The notes under the pieces were generated by a model, which was not told the origin of the DNA, made no database searches, and worked only from the letters and a program-made list of their open reading frames with translations. A program made the translations under genes and the position numbers. This document shows, in pieces, positions 45,450 through 54,661 of a stretch of 64,000 bases of DNA. The DNA comes from Paraburkholderia lacunae (GTDB lineage: Bacteria; Pseudomonadota; Gammaproteobacteria; Burkholderiales; Burkholderiaceae). Every line of letters begins with the position of its first letter. The first letter of the stretch is position 1. The DNA is taken from NCBI RefSeq assembly GCF_003353175.1, contig NZ_QHKS01000001.1, positions 124,001 through 188,000 of the forward strand, in the 5' to 3' direction.

Positions 45450-45905
45450 TTACAGAATCCCGATGATTTTCACTTCAAACGCCAGCGCCTGGCCGGCAAG
45501 CGGGTGATTGAAATCGAACAGGGCCGACGTTTCGCCGACTTCCTTCAGGACGCCGGCGTAGCGGCCGCCGCCCGGCGCGTTGAATTCGATCAGATCGCCC
45601 GGGGAAAAATCCTCCCCGATCATGCTGTTCTCACGCAGCGTAGCCAGCGACACACGCTGGATCAGTTCCGGATTGCGCGGGCCGAACGCCTGACCCGGCG
45701 CTAGCTGAAAGGTCGAATGGTGGCCGACCTTCAATCCCAGCAGAATATCTTCCAGCGGCGGCGCGAGTTGGCCGGCCCCAAGCAGAAGCGTAGCCGGCTT
45801 GTCGGTAAACGTATTGATGACTTCGGCGCCATCGGCAAGGGAAAGCCGGTAGTGAAGCGTCACATGTGAACCGGGTTTCACTTCGGAAATGTCGATGATG
45901 CTCAT
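45450..45905 (-). CDS. slpA: FKBP-type peptidyl-prolyl cis-trans isomerase (SlpA)
   Basis: A 151-residue FKBP of the SlyD/SlpA group. The FK domain is interrupted by the insert-in-flap region typical of SlyD-like proteins, seen around [39 protein letters not shown], residues 55-95. Unlike SlyD there is no histidine/cysteine-rich metal tail, which points to SlpA. It helps protein folding. The ATG at 45905 (MSIIDISEV) was chosen over a longer frame because the FK domain begins there. Divergent from radC. Confidence 0.9.
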   Translation of the reverse strand: MSIIDISEVKPGSHVTLHYRLSLADGAEVINTFTDKPATLLLGAGQLAPPLEDILLGLKVGHHSTFQLAPGQAFGPRNPELIQRVSLATLRENSMIGEDFSPGDLIEFNAPGGGRYAGVLKEVGETSALFDFNHPLAGQALAFEVKIIGIL

Positions 45906-46098
45906 GCAGTGCTCGCTCAGTCGAAGCGCGCTGCACGCGTGCGCCGCGGGGGCAGTCGACGCGTGTGGCAAACCGTCGGGGTGCCGTGCGCAAAACGCTT
46001 ATTGTAAGCCACCTAGCGGGCGGCGGCTTGGGTCTGTCGCGGGTCGCCGGAAGTCGTGGGAACCGCCCGCCGCCAATCCGAACAGCGAGGACCAGCAT

Positions 46099-46938
46099 AT
46101 GGACGATTGCACCTGCACGATATATCAAACGCCTCCCAAACCGGCCATGTCCGGGGCCGGGACGCCGGCTGCCGCGGCACGGCAAGCGGAGTTGCCGGGA
46201 ACGTTGTCTGAAGCGCGTTGCACAGCGGCCGCCGCGGATGCAGGTACAGCCGCGCCTCGCCCGCCTGCAAGGGGCAAATGGCGCAAAAGCGACATGCCGC
46301 GGGAGCGGCTGTTCGACGCAGGGCCCGGCGTGCTGTCCGACACCGAAATGATCGTGCTGGTGCTCGGCTCGGGCCTTCGGGACCACAACGTGTTCGACGT
46401 CGCGCGCGCGTTGCTCGACCGCTTCGGCTCGCTGCGCGCGATGCTCGATGCGAGCCACACGGACTTCGACGGCCTGCGCGGCATCGGCCCGGCAAAGAAG
46501 GCGCAGCTGCTCGCCATCATGGAGATGGCGCGGCGTTCGCTGATCGACAGAATGCGCAGGCGCTCGCTAATGGACTCGCCCGAGGCCGTGCAGGACTATC
46601 TGCGCCTGCTGATCGGCGGCCGTCCGCACGAGGTCTTCGTGTCGCTCTTTCTCGACGCGCGGCACCGGCTGATCCGTTGCGAGGAAAGCGCGCGGGGCAC
46701 GCTCACGCGCATGGCGGTCTATCCGCGCGAGATCGTGCGGCGAGCGCTGAGCCTGAATGCAGCCAGCCTGATCGTCGCGCATAATCACCCCTCCGGCGCC
46801 GTCCAGCCCAGTGCGAGCGACTGCCGGCTGACGCACACGCTGCGCGACGCCCTCGCACTGATCGACGTGCAATTGATCGATCACCTCGTGATCGGCGCCG
46901 ATCACACGTACTCGTTCGCCCGCGCCGGCTGGCCGTGA
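46099..46938 (+). CDS. radC: RadC family JAB1-domain protein
   Basis: A 279-residue RadC/YicR protein. Residues 64-140 contain the helix-hairpin-helix part ([48 protein letters not shown]), and residues 155-279 the metalloprotease-like JAB domain with the zinc motif [15 protein letters not shown] near residue 232. Despite the name, a DNA-repair role is not confirmed in the family. The first 60 residues, starting [13 protein letters not shown] and rich in Ala/Pro, are an extension beyond the usual start near MPRERL. ATG 46099 has a GAGG upstream. Confidence 0.9.
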   Translation: MDDCTCTIYQTPPKPAMSGAGTPAAAARQAELPGTLSEARCTAAAADAGTAAPRPPARGKWRKSDMPRERLFDAGPGVLSDTEMIVLVLGSGLRDHNVFDVARALLDRFGSLRAMLDASHTDFDGLRGIGPAKKAQLLAIMEMARRSLIDRMRRRSLMDSPEAVQDYLRLLIGGRPHEVFVSLFLDARHRLIRCEESARGTLTRMAVYPREIVRRALSLNAASLIVAHNHPSGAVQPSASDCRLTHTLRDALALIDVQLIDHLVIGADHTYSFARAGWP

Positions 46939-46996
46939 CAGGGCCTGAGCCAGGACTATGAAAGCACGGCGCCGTATCCGGCATCGCAAATAAGGT

Positions 46997-47026
46997 TTGA
47001 TTTTGCGGCTTTTTTTCTGCTAGAAT
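46997..47026 (+). promoter_or_regulatory. Promoter of rpmB-rpmG
   Basis: TTGATT (46997-47002), 18-base spacer containing a T-run, TAGAAT (47021-47026). It leaves a leader of about 135 bases before rpmB. Confidence 0.6.
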
Positions 47027-47167
47027 TCCGGTTTGCCTATTTCCAACCCCCTGTTCCGAAGCCATCAAGGCCTTCCGGAAAGGAAAAGCGACTGAATTTC
47101 AGCGCGGTTCTTTCCGGGAAACTTTCACGGCGTTCGAACTCAGAATTAGCGTATTAGGAGTGCTCTC

Positions 47168-47401
47168 ATGGCACGCGTATGCCAAGTAACTGGGAAAGCG
47201 CCGATGAGCGGCAACAACGTTTCCCACGCGAACAACAAAACCAAGCGCCGGTTCCTGCCGAACCTGCAAAACCGCCGCATTTGGGTGGAAAGCGAAAACC
47301 GTTGGGTGCGTCTGCGTATTTCGAACGCCGGCCTGCGCCTGATCGACAAGAACGGTATCGACGCTGTGCTCGCAGATCTGCGCGCACGCGGTGAAGCCTA
47401 A
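47168..47401 (+). CDS. rpmB: 50S ribosomal protein L28
   Basis: A 77-residue L28, starting [33 protein letters not shown] and ending [20 protein letters not shown], full length for the family. It lies in the large subunit near the exit region. The AGGAG seven bases upstream of the ATG is strong. It is followed after ten bases by rpmG, the usual bacterial pair. Confidence 0.97.
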   Translation: MARVCQVTGKAPMSGNNVSHANNKTKRRFLPNLQNRRIWVESENRWVRLRISNAGLRLIDKNGIDAVLADLRARGEA

Positions 47402-47411
47402 GGAGTAAATC

Positions 47412-47579
47412 ATGGCGAAAGGCGCACGCGACAAGATCAAGTTGGAATCGACCGCAGGCACGGGTCACTTCTACACGACCACGAAGAACAAACGCAACAT
47501 GCCGGAAAAGATGCTGATCAAGAAATTTGATCCGGTCGTCCGTAAGCACGTTGAGTACAAGGAAACCAAGATCAAGTAA
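47412..47579 (+). CDS. rpmG: 50S ribosomal protein L33
   Basis: A 55-residue L33, too short for many gene finders. It reads [20 protein letters not shown], then [21 protein letters not shown] and ends VEYKETKIK, which matches the family end to end. It lacks the zinc cysteines found in some L33 versions (the C-minus form). AGGAG lies nine bases before the ATG. A hairpin terminator follows at 47615. Confidence 0.97.
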
Positions 47580-47614
47580 ATCTTGGCTCCTGCCTGACGA
47601 AGGCAAAAGACATG

Positions 47615-47647
47615 CAAAAAAGCCTCGCACGAATGCGAGGCTTTTTT
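47615..47647 (+). terminator. Intrinsic terminator of rpmB-rpmG
   Basis: AAAAAAGCCTCGCA / TGCGAGGCTTTTTT with loop CGAA; T-run on the plus strand, 36 bases past the rpmG stop. Confidence 0.92.
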
Positions 47648-47655
47648 GTTTTTGG

Positions 47656-47765
47656 TGACCCGTCCTGAAATAGGTTGACACTTGTTCGAAAGATAGGAGG
47701 ATTGCCAGATGAAGCAAGGGATCAAGCGAACGCAGCAAGACTAAAGCCTGGCTTTCAAGCTGTCG
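47656..47765 (+). mobile_element. IS3-family left-end remnant
   Basis: Begins TGACCCGTCCTGAAATAGGTTGACAC, an IS3-type terminal repeat, then AGGAGG and an OrfA start at 47709 reading MKQGIKRTQQD-stop-SLAFKLS. The TAA at 47742-47744 interrupts what is probably a DYSLAFKLS-type helix-turn-helix start, so a nonsense change occurred before or after truncation. Nothing else of the element remains. Confidence 0.6.
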
Positions 47766-47777
47766 GCGCACCCAGTG

Positions 47778-47842
47778 TGCCGTCTTTGCCGTCTTTGCCG
47801 TCTTCCCTTTGGCCGTCTCGCCTTTGCCGTCTTTGCCCGCCG
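47778..47842. repeat. Short GCCGTCTTT repeats
   Basis: Irregular tandem copies of a 9-base unit GCCGTCTTT (at least four, two of them altered) directly after the IS3 remnant. The rest of the stretch to nadB (47843-47954) holds no gene but a hairpin GGCGAG/CTCGCC near 47933. Confidence 0.65.
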
Positions 47843-47954
47843 CTTAAACAGCGCTTTACCGTTTAAGACAGTCCTAGGCCCATCAGCCAGCTTTCCCTCG
47901 CCCGCCGCGGCGCGTATCCTTTCTCGTTTATCGGCGAGCGGATAGCTCGCCGTC

Positions 47955-49583
47955 ATGGCAAAACGAAAGACGGAGATGCAGGCGATGGAATTCGATGTGG
48001 CGATTGTCGGTAGCGGTCTGGCAGGTTTGAGCGTCGCGCTCAATCTTGCGCAGACCCGGCGGGTTGCGGTGGTCGCCAAGCGATCGATGACCGAAGGCGC
48101 AAGCGACTGGGCTCAAGGCGGCATCGCCGCGGTGCTGGATTCGACGGACAGCATCGAAAATCACGTGCGCGACACGCTGATCGCCGGCGGTGGCCTGTGC
48201 GACGAAGCGGCTACCCGCTTCATCGTCGAACACGGGCGCGCGGCAATCGAATGGCTGATCGCGCAAGGCGTGCCGTTCACCAAAGACGACGCCGCCGAAC
48301 TCGGCTTTCATCTGACACGCGAGGGCGGTCATAGCCATCGGCGGATCATTCATGCAGCGGATGCCACCGGGCATGCCGTTGTCGCCACGCTCAGCGAGCG
48401 CGTGCGCAGTCACCCGAACATCACCCTGCTCGAAGACCACTACGCGATCGATCTGATCACGTCGGACCGCCTGGGTCTGCCCGGCCGCCGTTGCCACGGG
48501 TTGTACGCGCTCGATCTGCAAAGCGGCCGCACTGTAACGATCGAGGCGCCGCACACCGTGCTCGCCACCGGCGGCGCAGGCAAGGTCTACCTGTACACCA
48601 CCAATCCCGACACCGCGACCGGCGACGGCATCGCGATGGCCTGGCGCGCGGGTTGCCGCGTGTCGAACATGGAGTTCATCCAGTTCCATCCGACCTGCCT
48701 GTTCCACCCGTACGCCAAGTCCTTCCTGATTTCCGAAGCGGTACGCGGCGAAGGGGGCATCCTGAAGCTTCCGGACGGCACGCGCTTCATGCCGAACCAC
48801 GACGAACGCGCGGAACTCGCGCCGCGCGACATCGTTGCGCGCGCGATCGACTTCGAGATCAAGAAACGCGGCATCGATTGCGTTTATCTCGACATCAGCC
48901 ATCAGCCGGCCGAATTCCTGCGCGAACACTTTCCGACGATTCTTGCCCGCTGCCTCGAATTCGGCATCGACATCACCAAAGAACCGATCCCGGTCGTCCC
49001 CGCCGCGCACTACACATGCGGCGGCGTCGTCACCGATCTGGCGGGACGCACGGATCTCGCGGGACTTTACGCGGTCGGCGAAACGTCTTGCACCGGCCTG
49101 CACGGCGCCAACCGGCTCGCCAGCAACTCGTTGCTCGAATGCCTCGTGATCGGACGGTCCGCGGCGCAGGCAATCGAGGAAGAAGGGTTCAGCGCCGCCG
49201 TCCATGCACCGCTGCCTGACTGGGACGAAAGCCGCGTATCCGATCCGGACGAAGAAGTGGTGGTTGCGCACAACTGGGACGAGCTGCGCCGGTTGATGTG
49301 GAACTACGTCGGGATCGTGCGCACGGACAAGCGGCTCACGCGCGCGAAACATCGGCTTGCGCTGCTGCGCGACGAGATCCACGAGTACTACGCGAACTTC
49401 AAGGTGAGCCGCGATCTGCTCGAACTGCGCAACCTGGTCGACGTGGGGTCGCTGATCGTCGACGGCGCGCGCTCGCGGCGCGAAAGCCGCGGCTTGCACT
49501 TCAGCCGCGACTGGCCGGCGACCCTGCCCAAAGCGCTGCCGACGGTTCTATCGCCGGAGCACGTACGCAACCGCAACGTGTGA
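47955..49583 (+). CDS. nadB: L-aspartate oxidase
   Basis: A 542-residue FAD enzyme that oxidises aspartate to iminoaspartate, the first step of de novo NAD synthesis. The FAD site is [19 protein letters not shown] (from about residue 14), followed by [79 protein letters not shown] and the [15 protein letters not shown] and [14 protein letters not shown] blocks that close the FAD domain. ATGs at 47955, 47976 and 47985 are possible; GGAG before the third makes 47985 a real alternative. Partner genes nadC-nadA face it. Confidence 0.95.
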   Translation: MAKRKTEMQAMEFDVAIVGSGLAGLSVALNLAQTRRVAVVAKRSMTEGASDWAQGGIAAVLDSTDSIENHVRDTLIAGGGLCDEAATRFIVEHGRAAIEWLIAQGVPFTKDDAAELGFHLTREGGHSHRRIIHAADATGHAVVATLSERVRSHPNITLLEDHYAIDLITSDRLGLPGRRCHGLYALDLQSGRTVTIEAPHTVLATGGAGKVYLYTTNPDTATGDGIAMAWRAGCRVSNMEFIQFHPTCLFHPYAKSFLISEAVRGEGGILKLPDGTRFMPNHDERAELAPRDIVARAIDFEIKKRGIDCVYLDISHQPAEFLREHFPTILARCLEFGIDITKEPIPVVPAAHYTCGGVVTDLAGRTDLAGLYAVGETSCTGLHGANRLASNSLLECLVIGRSAAQAIEEEGFSAAVHAPLPDWDESRVSDPDEEVVVAHNWDELRRLMWNYVGIVRTDKRLTRAKHRLALLRDEIHEYYANFKVSRDLLELRNLVDVGSLIVDGARSRRESRGLHFSRDWPATLPKALPTVLSPEHVRNRNV

Positions 49584-49601
49584 TGGGTAGGCGCCGACTA
49601 A

Positions 49602-49634
49602 AAAGGCCATCGCGGATCAACCCATGATGGCCTT
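49602..49634. terminator. Bidirectional terminator between nadB and nadC
   Basis: AAAGGCCATC / GATGGCCTTT with a 13-base loop between the converging nad genes; T-rich or A-rich flanks on either side. Confidence 0.75.
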
Positions 49635-49664
49635 TCATTGACTGCAGCAGCGCTTCTACGCTGC

Positions 49665-50564
49665 TCAGACGATTCGCATCGAGTAATCCGTCGCGCGCAC
49701 GTCCTTGGTCAACGCACCGATCGACACCCGATCAACGCCCGTTTCCGCGATGGTCCGCACCGTCTCGAAGTTCACGCCGCCGGACACCTCCAGCACCGCC
49801 CGCCCCGCCGTCATGCGAACTGCGTCACGCATCGCATCGAACGAGAAGTTGTCCAGCAGAACGGATTGCGCGCGATGCGCCAACGCGGTTTCCAATTGCG
49901 CCAGCGTCTCGACTTCGATCTGGATCGACACACCCGCATTCAACGCAATCGCCGCATCCATCGCCGCGCCGACACCGCCGGCCGCTGCGATGTGGTTTTC
50001 CTTGATCAGGATGCCGTCGTACAAGGCAAGCCGTTGATTCGCACCGCCGCCCACGCGGACCGCGTATTTCTGCGCAAGCCGCAAGCCCGGCAAGGTCTTG
50101 CGCGTGTCGAGGATACGCGTTCGCGTGTGCGCGATTGCGTCGACATAACGGCGCGTTGCGCTTGCCACGCCCGACAGCAGTTGCAGGAAGTTGAGCGCGT
50201 TGCGTTCCGCCGTCAGCAACGCACGGACCGGGCCGCGCAGTTCGCAAACCGGCGTGTCCGCCGTCATCCGGTCGCCCTCACGATAACGCCACCGCACGTC
50301 AATGCGCGCATCGACCTGGCGCATCACCGCGTTGAACCACGGTACGCCGCAGAGCACCGCATCTTCACGCACGATGATGCGCGCATCGCGCACGTCGTCC
50401 GCGGGCACAAGGCGGCCTGTCTGATCGCCGGCGCCGACATCTTCGGCCAGCGCGTCGGCGACGTTGCGCGCCAATGCGGCATCGAACGCCGCGCCGTACT
50501 GCGCGTGAATTTCAGCGAACAGCGGCGATACTGCCTCGGCCTGACTGAGCTCAACCGCCCCCAT
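49665..50564 (-). CDS. nadC: Nicotinate-nucleotide diphosphorylase (carboxylating)
   Basis: A 299-residue quinolinate phosphoribosyltransferase that turns quinolinate and PRPP into nicotinate mononucleotide. Landmarks are LAEDVGAGDQTGRLVP near residue 40, ERNALNFLQLLSGVAS near 118, TRILDTRKTLPGLRLAQKYAVRVGGGANQRLALYDGILIKENHIAAAGG near 145-193 and LLDNFSFDAMRDAV, EVSGGVNFETVRTIAETGVDRVSIGALTKD at the C-terminal end. The start overlaps the nadA stop, so the two are translationally coupled. Confidence 0.96.
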   Translation of the reverse strand: MGAVELSQAEAVSPLFAEIHAQYGAAFDAALARNVADALAEDVGAGDQTGRLVPADDVRDARIIVREDAVLCGVPWFNAVMRQVDARIDVRWRYREGDRMTADTPVCELRGPVRALLTAERNALNFLQLLSGVASATRRYVDAIAHTRTRILDTRKTLPGLRLAQKYAVRVGGGANQRLALYDGILIKENHIAAAGGVGAAMDAAIALNAGVSIQIEVETLAQLETALAHRAQSVLLDNFSFDAMRDAVRMTAGRAVLEVSGGVNFETVRTIAETGVDRVSIGALTKDVRATDYSMRIV

Positions 50565-51703
50565 TACGCCGCCCCCACGTTCGAATACAGTTGCGCATCG
50601 CGCGCGAGATCGCCGCTCGCCTGTACGCGCTTCTTATGACGCGCGGCGAAGTCGAGCATCCGGTCGATCGGCACACGCGCCCGCTCGCCGACGGCACGAT
50701 CGACAAAAATCTCGTTGTGACCGCGCTCGAGCACGTCGGCCAGATTCGCGAGGCCGTTCATCGCCATCCACGGGCAATGCGCGCAACTCTTGCACGTCGC
50801 GCTGTTGCCCGCGGTCGGCGCTGCAATAAAGGTCTTGCCGGGCGCAGCGAGCTGCATCTTGTGGAGGATGCCGAGATCGGTCGCCACGATGAAATGGGTT
50901 GCGTCGAGATTCTGCGCCGCATCGATCAGCTGGGTTGTCGAGCCGACCACGTCTGCCTGCGCGACCACATTGGCCGGCGACTCCGGATGCACCAGCACTT
51001 TGGCGCCGGGATACTCGGCACGCAGCAGATCGAGTTCGATGCCCTTGAACTCGTCATGGACAAGACACGAGCCCTGCCACAGCAACATATCCGCGCCCGT
51101 CTTGTTCTGGATGTAACTGCCGAGATGCCGATCCGGCGCCCAGATGATCTTTTCGCCGCGCGCATGCAGATCGGCGACGATTTCGAGACCGATCGATGAC
51201 GTCACCATCCAGTCCGCGCGCGCCTTCACCGCCGCGCTCGTATTCGCGTACACGACGACCGTGCGATCCGGGTGAGCATCACAGAAAGCCGAGAATTCAT
51301 CGACCGGGCAGCCGAGGTCGAGCGAACAGGTCGCATCGAGATCGGGCATCAGGATGCGCTTGTCCGGACTCAGGATTTTCGCGGTCTCGCCCATGAAGCG
51401 CACACCGGCGACCACCAGCGTTTGCGCCTCGTGATCGCGGCCGAGGCGCGCCATCTCCAGCGAATCGGCGACGCAACCACCGGTTTCATCTGCGAGTTCC
51501 TGCAATTCCGCGTCGACATAATAGTGCGCGACGAGCACAGCTTTCTCACGCGCAAGCAACGCGCGAATACGCGCCTTCAGCGCCACCTTTTCTTCCACCG
51601 ACGGCGTGACGGGCACCTTCGCCCACGCCTGCCCGATCCCGCAGGTGCCGCCCTGCGCCTGTGGCCGGTCGTATTCGACGGCCCTGATCGCCTGCTGATC
51701 CAT
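50564..51703 (-). CDS. nadA: Quinolinate synthase
   Basis: A 379-residue 4Fe-4S enzyme that condenses iminoaspartate with dihydroxyacetone phosphate to quinolinate. The domains are seen in [32 protein letters not shown] (cluster cysteine near residue 78), [17 protein letters not shown], and the [13 protein letters not shown] motif near residue 320 that gives the other ligands. ATG 51703 has GGAG seven bases ahead and excludes a longer unconserved frame. With nadC it forms a two-gene operon opposite nadB. Confidence 0.96.
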   Translation of the reverse strand: MDQQAIRAVEYDRPQAQGGTCGIGQAWAKVPVTPSVEEKVALKARIRALLAREKAVLVAHYYVDAELQELADETGGCVADSLEMARLGRDHEAQTLVVAGVRFMGETAKILSPDKRILMPDLDATCSLDLGCPVDEFSAFCDAHPDRTVVVYANTSAAVKARADWMVTSSIGLEIVADLHARGEKIIWAPDRHLGSYIQNKTGADMLLWQGSCLVHDEFKGIELDLLRAEYPGAKVLVHPESPANVVAQADVVGSTTQLIDAAQNLDATHFIVATDLGILHKMQLAAPGKTFIAAPTAGNSATCKSCAHCPWMAMNGLANLADVLERGHNEIFVDRAVGERARVPIDRMLDFAARHKKRVQASGDLARDAQLYSNVGAA

Positions 51704-51776
51704 GATCTCCTCTGCCTTCGCTCTGCTGCCGGGCTCCGTCAATCGCTGTCCATTGCAATTTCCGTGGCCCAAAAAG

Positions 51777-51802
51777 CAAAACCCCGCCAACGCGGGGTTT
51801 TG
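51777..51802. terminator. Intrinsic terminator of the desaturase gene
   Basis: Eleven-base stem CAAAACCCCGC / GCGGGGTTTTG with loop CAAC. It lies between the desaturase stop and the nadA start; on the minus strand it follows the desaturase gene. Confidence 0.85.
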
Positions 51803-51833
51803 TGACGTAACGAAATTTTAATAGATTTCGTGG

Positions 51834-53030
51834 TCAAGCATAGCGGCGCAGACGCATCGCGAATTCTTGCAGGGCTTTAATGCCGCTCTCCTCAGCGCGA
51901 TGACACCAGTCTTGCAACTGGATCAGCAATTGATCGCGCGATGCATTCGAGCGTTCCCACATTGCCGCCAGCTCGTTGCGCAACTCGATGTACGTCTTGA
52001 GCTTCTGGCTGTTCGCGAAGATTTGCGGCAACTGGCGCTTCTGCGGTTCGTCCAGGCCTGCCTCTTCCTTGTGGAACCAGCTACGCGCGCCGCGCATCAC
52101 CTGATACTTCTCGCGTGCGCCAACTTCCTTCAGATGCGCCAGTTCCTGGCGGTACGCGCGCTTGAGCGCCTTGCCGTAACGGGCCATCACTTCGTAGCGG
52201 TTCGCCAGCACGGCCTGCAGCGTGTCCTGATCGAGCACCAGCTTGCCGGTGGTCAGACGCGGCGTGGGCGCGATCTTCTTCACCTTCGCAAGACGGAACG
52301 CCGACATGATGCGGATGTACATCCAGCCGATATCGAACTCGTACCACTTGTTCGACAGCTTGGCCGACGTCGCATACGTATGGTGATTGTTATGCAGCTC
52401 TTCGCCGCCGATGATGATGCCCCACGGGAAGATGTTGGTGCTTGCATCCGACGAGTTGAAGTTGCGGTAGCCCCAGAAATGCGCGAGGCCGTTGACCACG
52501 CCGGCTGCCCAGAACGGAATCCAGATCATCTGCACGGCCCAGATCGTCAGGCCGACGACGCCGAACAACGCGACATTCAGCACCATCATCAGGCTCACGC
52601 CGAGGATCGGATACTTCGTGTAGACGTTGCGTTCCATCCAGTCGTTCGGCGTGCCGTGACTGAACTTGCGCATGGTTTCTTCGTTCTTCGCTTCGGCGCG
52701 GTACAGTTCCGCGCCTTCGAGCAGCACCTTCCAGATACCGCGCGTTTGCGGGCTGTGTGGATCTTCTTCGGTTTCGCACTTCGCGTGGTGCTTACGGTGA
52801 ATCGCGGCCCATTGGCCGGTCAGCATGCCGGTGGTCATCCACAGCCAGAAGCGGAAAAAATGACTGACGACCGGATGCAGCTCCAGCGCCCGGTGCGCCT
52901 GGCAGCGGTGCAGATAGACCGTCACGCCAATGATCGTGATGTGCGTCGCGATCAGTGTGTACAGCACAAGTTGCCACCACGAGAAGTGCAACAGACCGTG
53001 GGCAAGAAAATCGAGCAAGGAATTCAACAA
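51834..53030 (-). CDS. Acyl-CoA / fatty acid desaturase
   Basis: A 398-residue membrane di-iron desaturase. The three histidine boxes are HRCQAHR (about residue 41), HRKHH (about 78) and HNNHH (about 214), spaced as in stearoyl-CoA delta-9 desaturases. Four or more hydrophobic stretches span residues 15-60 and 145-190. A 150-residue soluble C-terminal part rich in Arg/Glu follows. The start appears to be TTG at 53030 or 53027. Upstream lies a near-palindrome at 53123-53140 overlapping the probable promoter. This enzyme would raise unsaturated fatty acid content of membrane lipids. Confidence 0.9.
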   Translation of the reverse strand: MLNSLLDFLAHGLLHFSWWQLVLYTLIATHITIIGVTVYLHRCQAHRALELHPVVSHFFRFWLWMTTGMLTGQWAAIHRKHHAKCETEEDPHSPQTRGIWKVLLEGAELYRAEAKNEETMRKFSHGTPNDWMERNVYTKYPILGVSLMMVLNVALFGVVGLTIWAVQMIWIPFWAAGVVNGLAHFWGYRNFNSSDASTNIFPWGIIIGGEELHNNHHTYATSAKLSNKWYEFDIGWMYIRIMSAFRLAKVKKIAPTPRLTTGKLVLDQDTLQAVLANRYEVMARYGKALKRAYRQELAHLKEVGAREKYQVMRGARSWFHKEEAGLDEPQKRQLPQIFANSQKLKTYIELRNELAAMWERSNASRDQLLIQLQDWCHRAEESGIKALQEFAMRLRRYA

Positions 53031-53122
53031 GGCAATTTACCTGTGGAACAAGAGACACGAGACACACGCAACATGCGCATGTCAAGAAAGTGAAAGCATA
53101 CAGCGGGATTGGACGATATTCT

Positions 53123-53140
53123 ACTTGAAGCGTTCCAAGT
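53123..53140 (-). promoter_or_regulatory. Near-palindromic operator candidate upstream of the desaturase gene
   Basis: ACTTGAAGCGTTCCAAGT (plus strand) is a dyad with one mismatch per arm, next to TAGAAT on the minus strand at 53118-53123 that could be a -10 box. The core GAACGCTT on the minus strand recalls fatty-acid-desaturase repressor sites of the DesT/FabR kind; this link is from memory and untested. Confidence 0.45.
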
Positions 53141-53233
53141 GTTTGTAACAAATAGGGATTTTTTGTGCGGTATCAACCGGAGGGAACCCGCCGACGATCT
53201 TTTTGAGACATGCCGGCGGGTTTGACGTGCCGG

Positions 53234-54589
53234 TCAGAGAGCGTTGTCGGCCTGATTCGCTGCCGGCGTGGTCATTGTTACCGGTCGCGGCATTGCGTCG
53301 CTCGCGTTGCCGACGATCCGAACTTCGCGTTGTGCGAACGGAATCGAGATGCCGTGCTCGGAGAACAAACGCCAGATATTGCGATTGACGGCCGAGCGCA
53401 CGCTCGCTGTGCCGGTTGCCGCATCCTCGATCCAGAAACCGAGTTCGAGATTGATACCGTCGGCGCCGAAGCTGGCGAGATACGGCGTGGGCGCCGGTTC
53501 CCGCAACACCCGTGCGACGCCCTCGACAGCTTGCGTGAGCAATCCCATCGCCTGCTCGACATTGGACGTGTACGCGATTTGCACCGCCACCTTCGCCAAG
53601 CCGCGGGTCAGATACGACGACTGGTTCTGCACCACATCCGTAATCAGTTTTTCGTTCGGAATCAGCGTTTCGATGCCGTCGAGACCGCGCACCACCGTGT
53701 AACGGGTGCGAATCTGCGTGACCATGCCCTGCAAGCCGCTCACGTTGATCGTGTCGCCGATTCGCAGCGAGCGGTCGATCAGGATGATGAAACCCGACAC
53801 ATAGTTGCTGGCGATCTTCTGCAACCCGAACCCGAGCCCCACGCCCAGCGCGCCGCCGAACACGCCCAGCACCGTAATATCGATGCCGACCAGCGACAGG
53901 CTGATCAACACCGCCGCCAGCACGAACGCCGCGCGGCCGACCCGCGCCACCACGACTTTCAGATTGGCGTCGAGCGTCGTTGAGCGGATCAGCCGGTCTT
54001 CGAACGTTGAGCCAAGCCACATCGCGACGACCATCGTCACGCACACCCACAACAGCCCGGTGATCAGCGAGAGCAGCGTCATGTGCGCGTTGGCGACCCG
54101 GAACTGCACGCTGGCCATCCATCGGATCACATCGTCCTGAATGCCCATCACGGTGAGCGCCATGCCGGCCCAGACGACCAGCGAGACGATCTTTTCGACC
54201 AGAAACAGCCACGGATGGACCTCGCCATCGTGGCTGAACACCCGTCGCGCGAAGAAAAACACGATGTAAATCAAGCCGATGCCGAACAGCGGCACCAGCG
54301 CCAGATCGAGCAGCGACGTATGCATGAACTGGCCGGTGATCGCTCTGGCCACCCAGACGAGCGCCGCGCCAATCAGCGGAAAAAACGCGCGGTTCAGGCT
54401 TTCCGCGCCGAAGCGCAGCGTCTGGTAGCGCGTCTGGCGCCGCAGATCGAGCGAGCGCCGCAGCACTCGCGCGAGCAGCCAGGCGATCGCCAGCGTCCCG
54501 AACAGTACGCCGACCTGCCACAGCATCACCGGCTGGCCGAAGTCGCGCGCAAGGTCGCCGAACATATGAGAAAAAATGCGGTTTTGCAT
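53234..54589 (-). CDS. Small-conductance mechanosensitive channel (MscS family)
   Basis: A 451-residue inner-membrane channel. Several hydrophobic helices span residues 20-230; the pore helix region is in LGVFGGALGVGLGFGLQKIASNYVSGFIILIDRSLRIGDTINV, near residues 240-285, whose GFGLQ and glycine/alanine pattern is the MscS TM3 hallmark. The soluble beta domain (TRYTVVRGLDGIETLIPNEKLI, near 300) and an alpha/beta end follow. It relieves hypo-osmotic pressure. ATG 54589 (MQNRIFSHMF) was taken; the frame stays open upstream. It follows rsmB-like and purN genes. Confidence 0.88.
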   Translation of the reverse strand: MQNRIFSHMFGDLARDFGQPVMLWQVGVLFGTLAIAWLLARVLRRSLDLRRQTRYQTLRFGAESLNRAFFPLIGAALVWVARAITGQFMHTSLLDLALVPLFGIGLIYIVFFFARRVFSHDGEVHPWLFLVEKIVSLVVWAGMALTVMGIQDDVIRWMASVQFRVANAHMTLLSLITGLLWVCVTMVVAMWLGSTFEDRLIRSTTLDANLKVVVARVGRAAFVLAAVLISLSLVGIDITVLGVFGGALGVGLGFGLQKIASNYVSGFIILIDRSLRIGDTINVSGLQGMVTQIRTRYTVVRGLDGIETLIPNEKLITDVVQNQSSYLTRGLAKVAVQIAYTSNVEQAMGLLTQAVEGVARVLREPAPTPYLASFGADGINLELGFWIEDAATGTASVRSAVNRNIWRLFSEHGISIPFAQREVRIVGNASDAMPRPVTMTTPAANQADNAL

Positions 54590-54661
54590 GATATTGCCGA
54601 GGTCCGCGGCGCGCGGCGCTCGAAGAAAGAACGCAGGCGCCGGCAAAGAAGCCTGTTGTGC

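Noticed and set aside
53186..53224. Intrinsic terminator AACCCGCCG/CGGCGGGTTT after the MscS gene
   Set aside because: The loop is 20 bases and neither side is followed by a T-run in the right direction, so it was not listed as a terminator.
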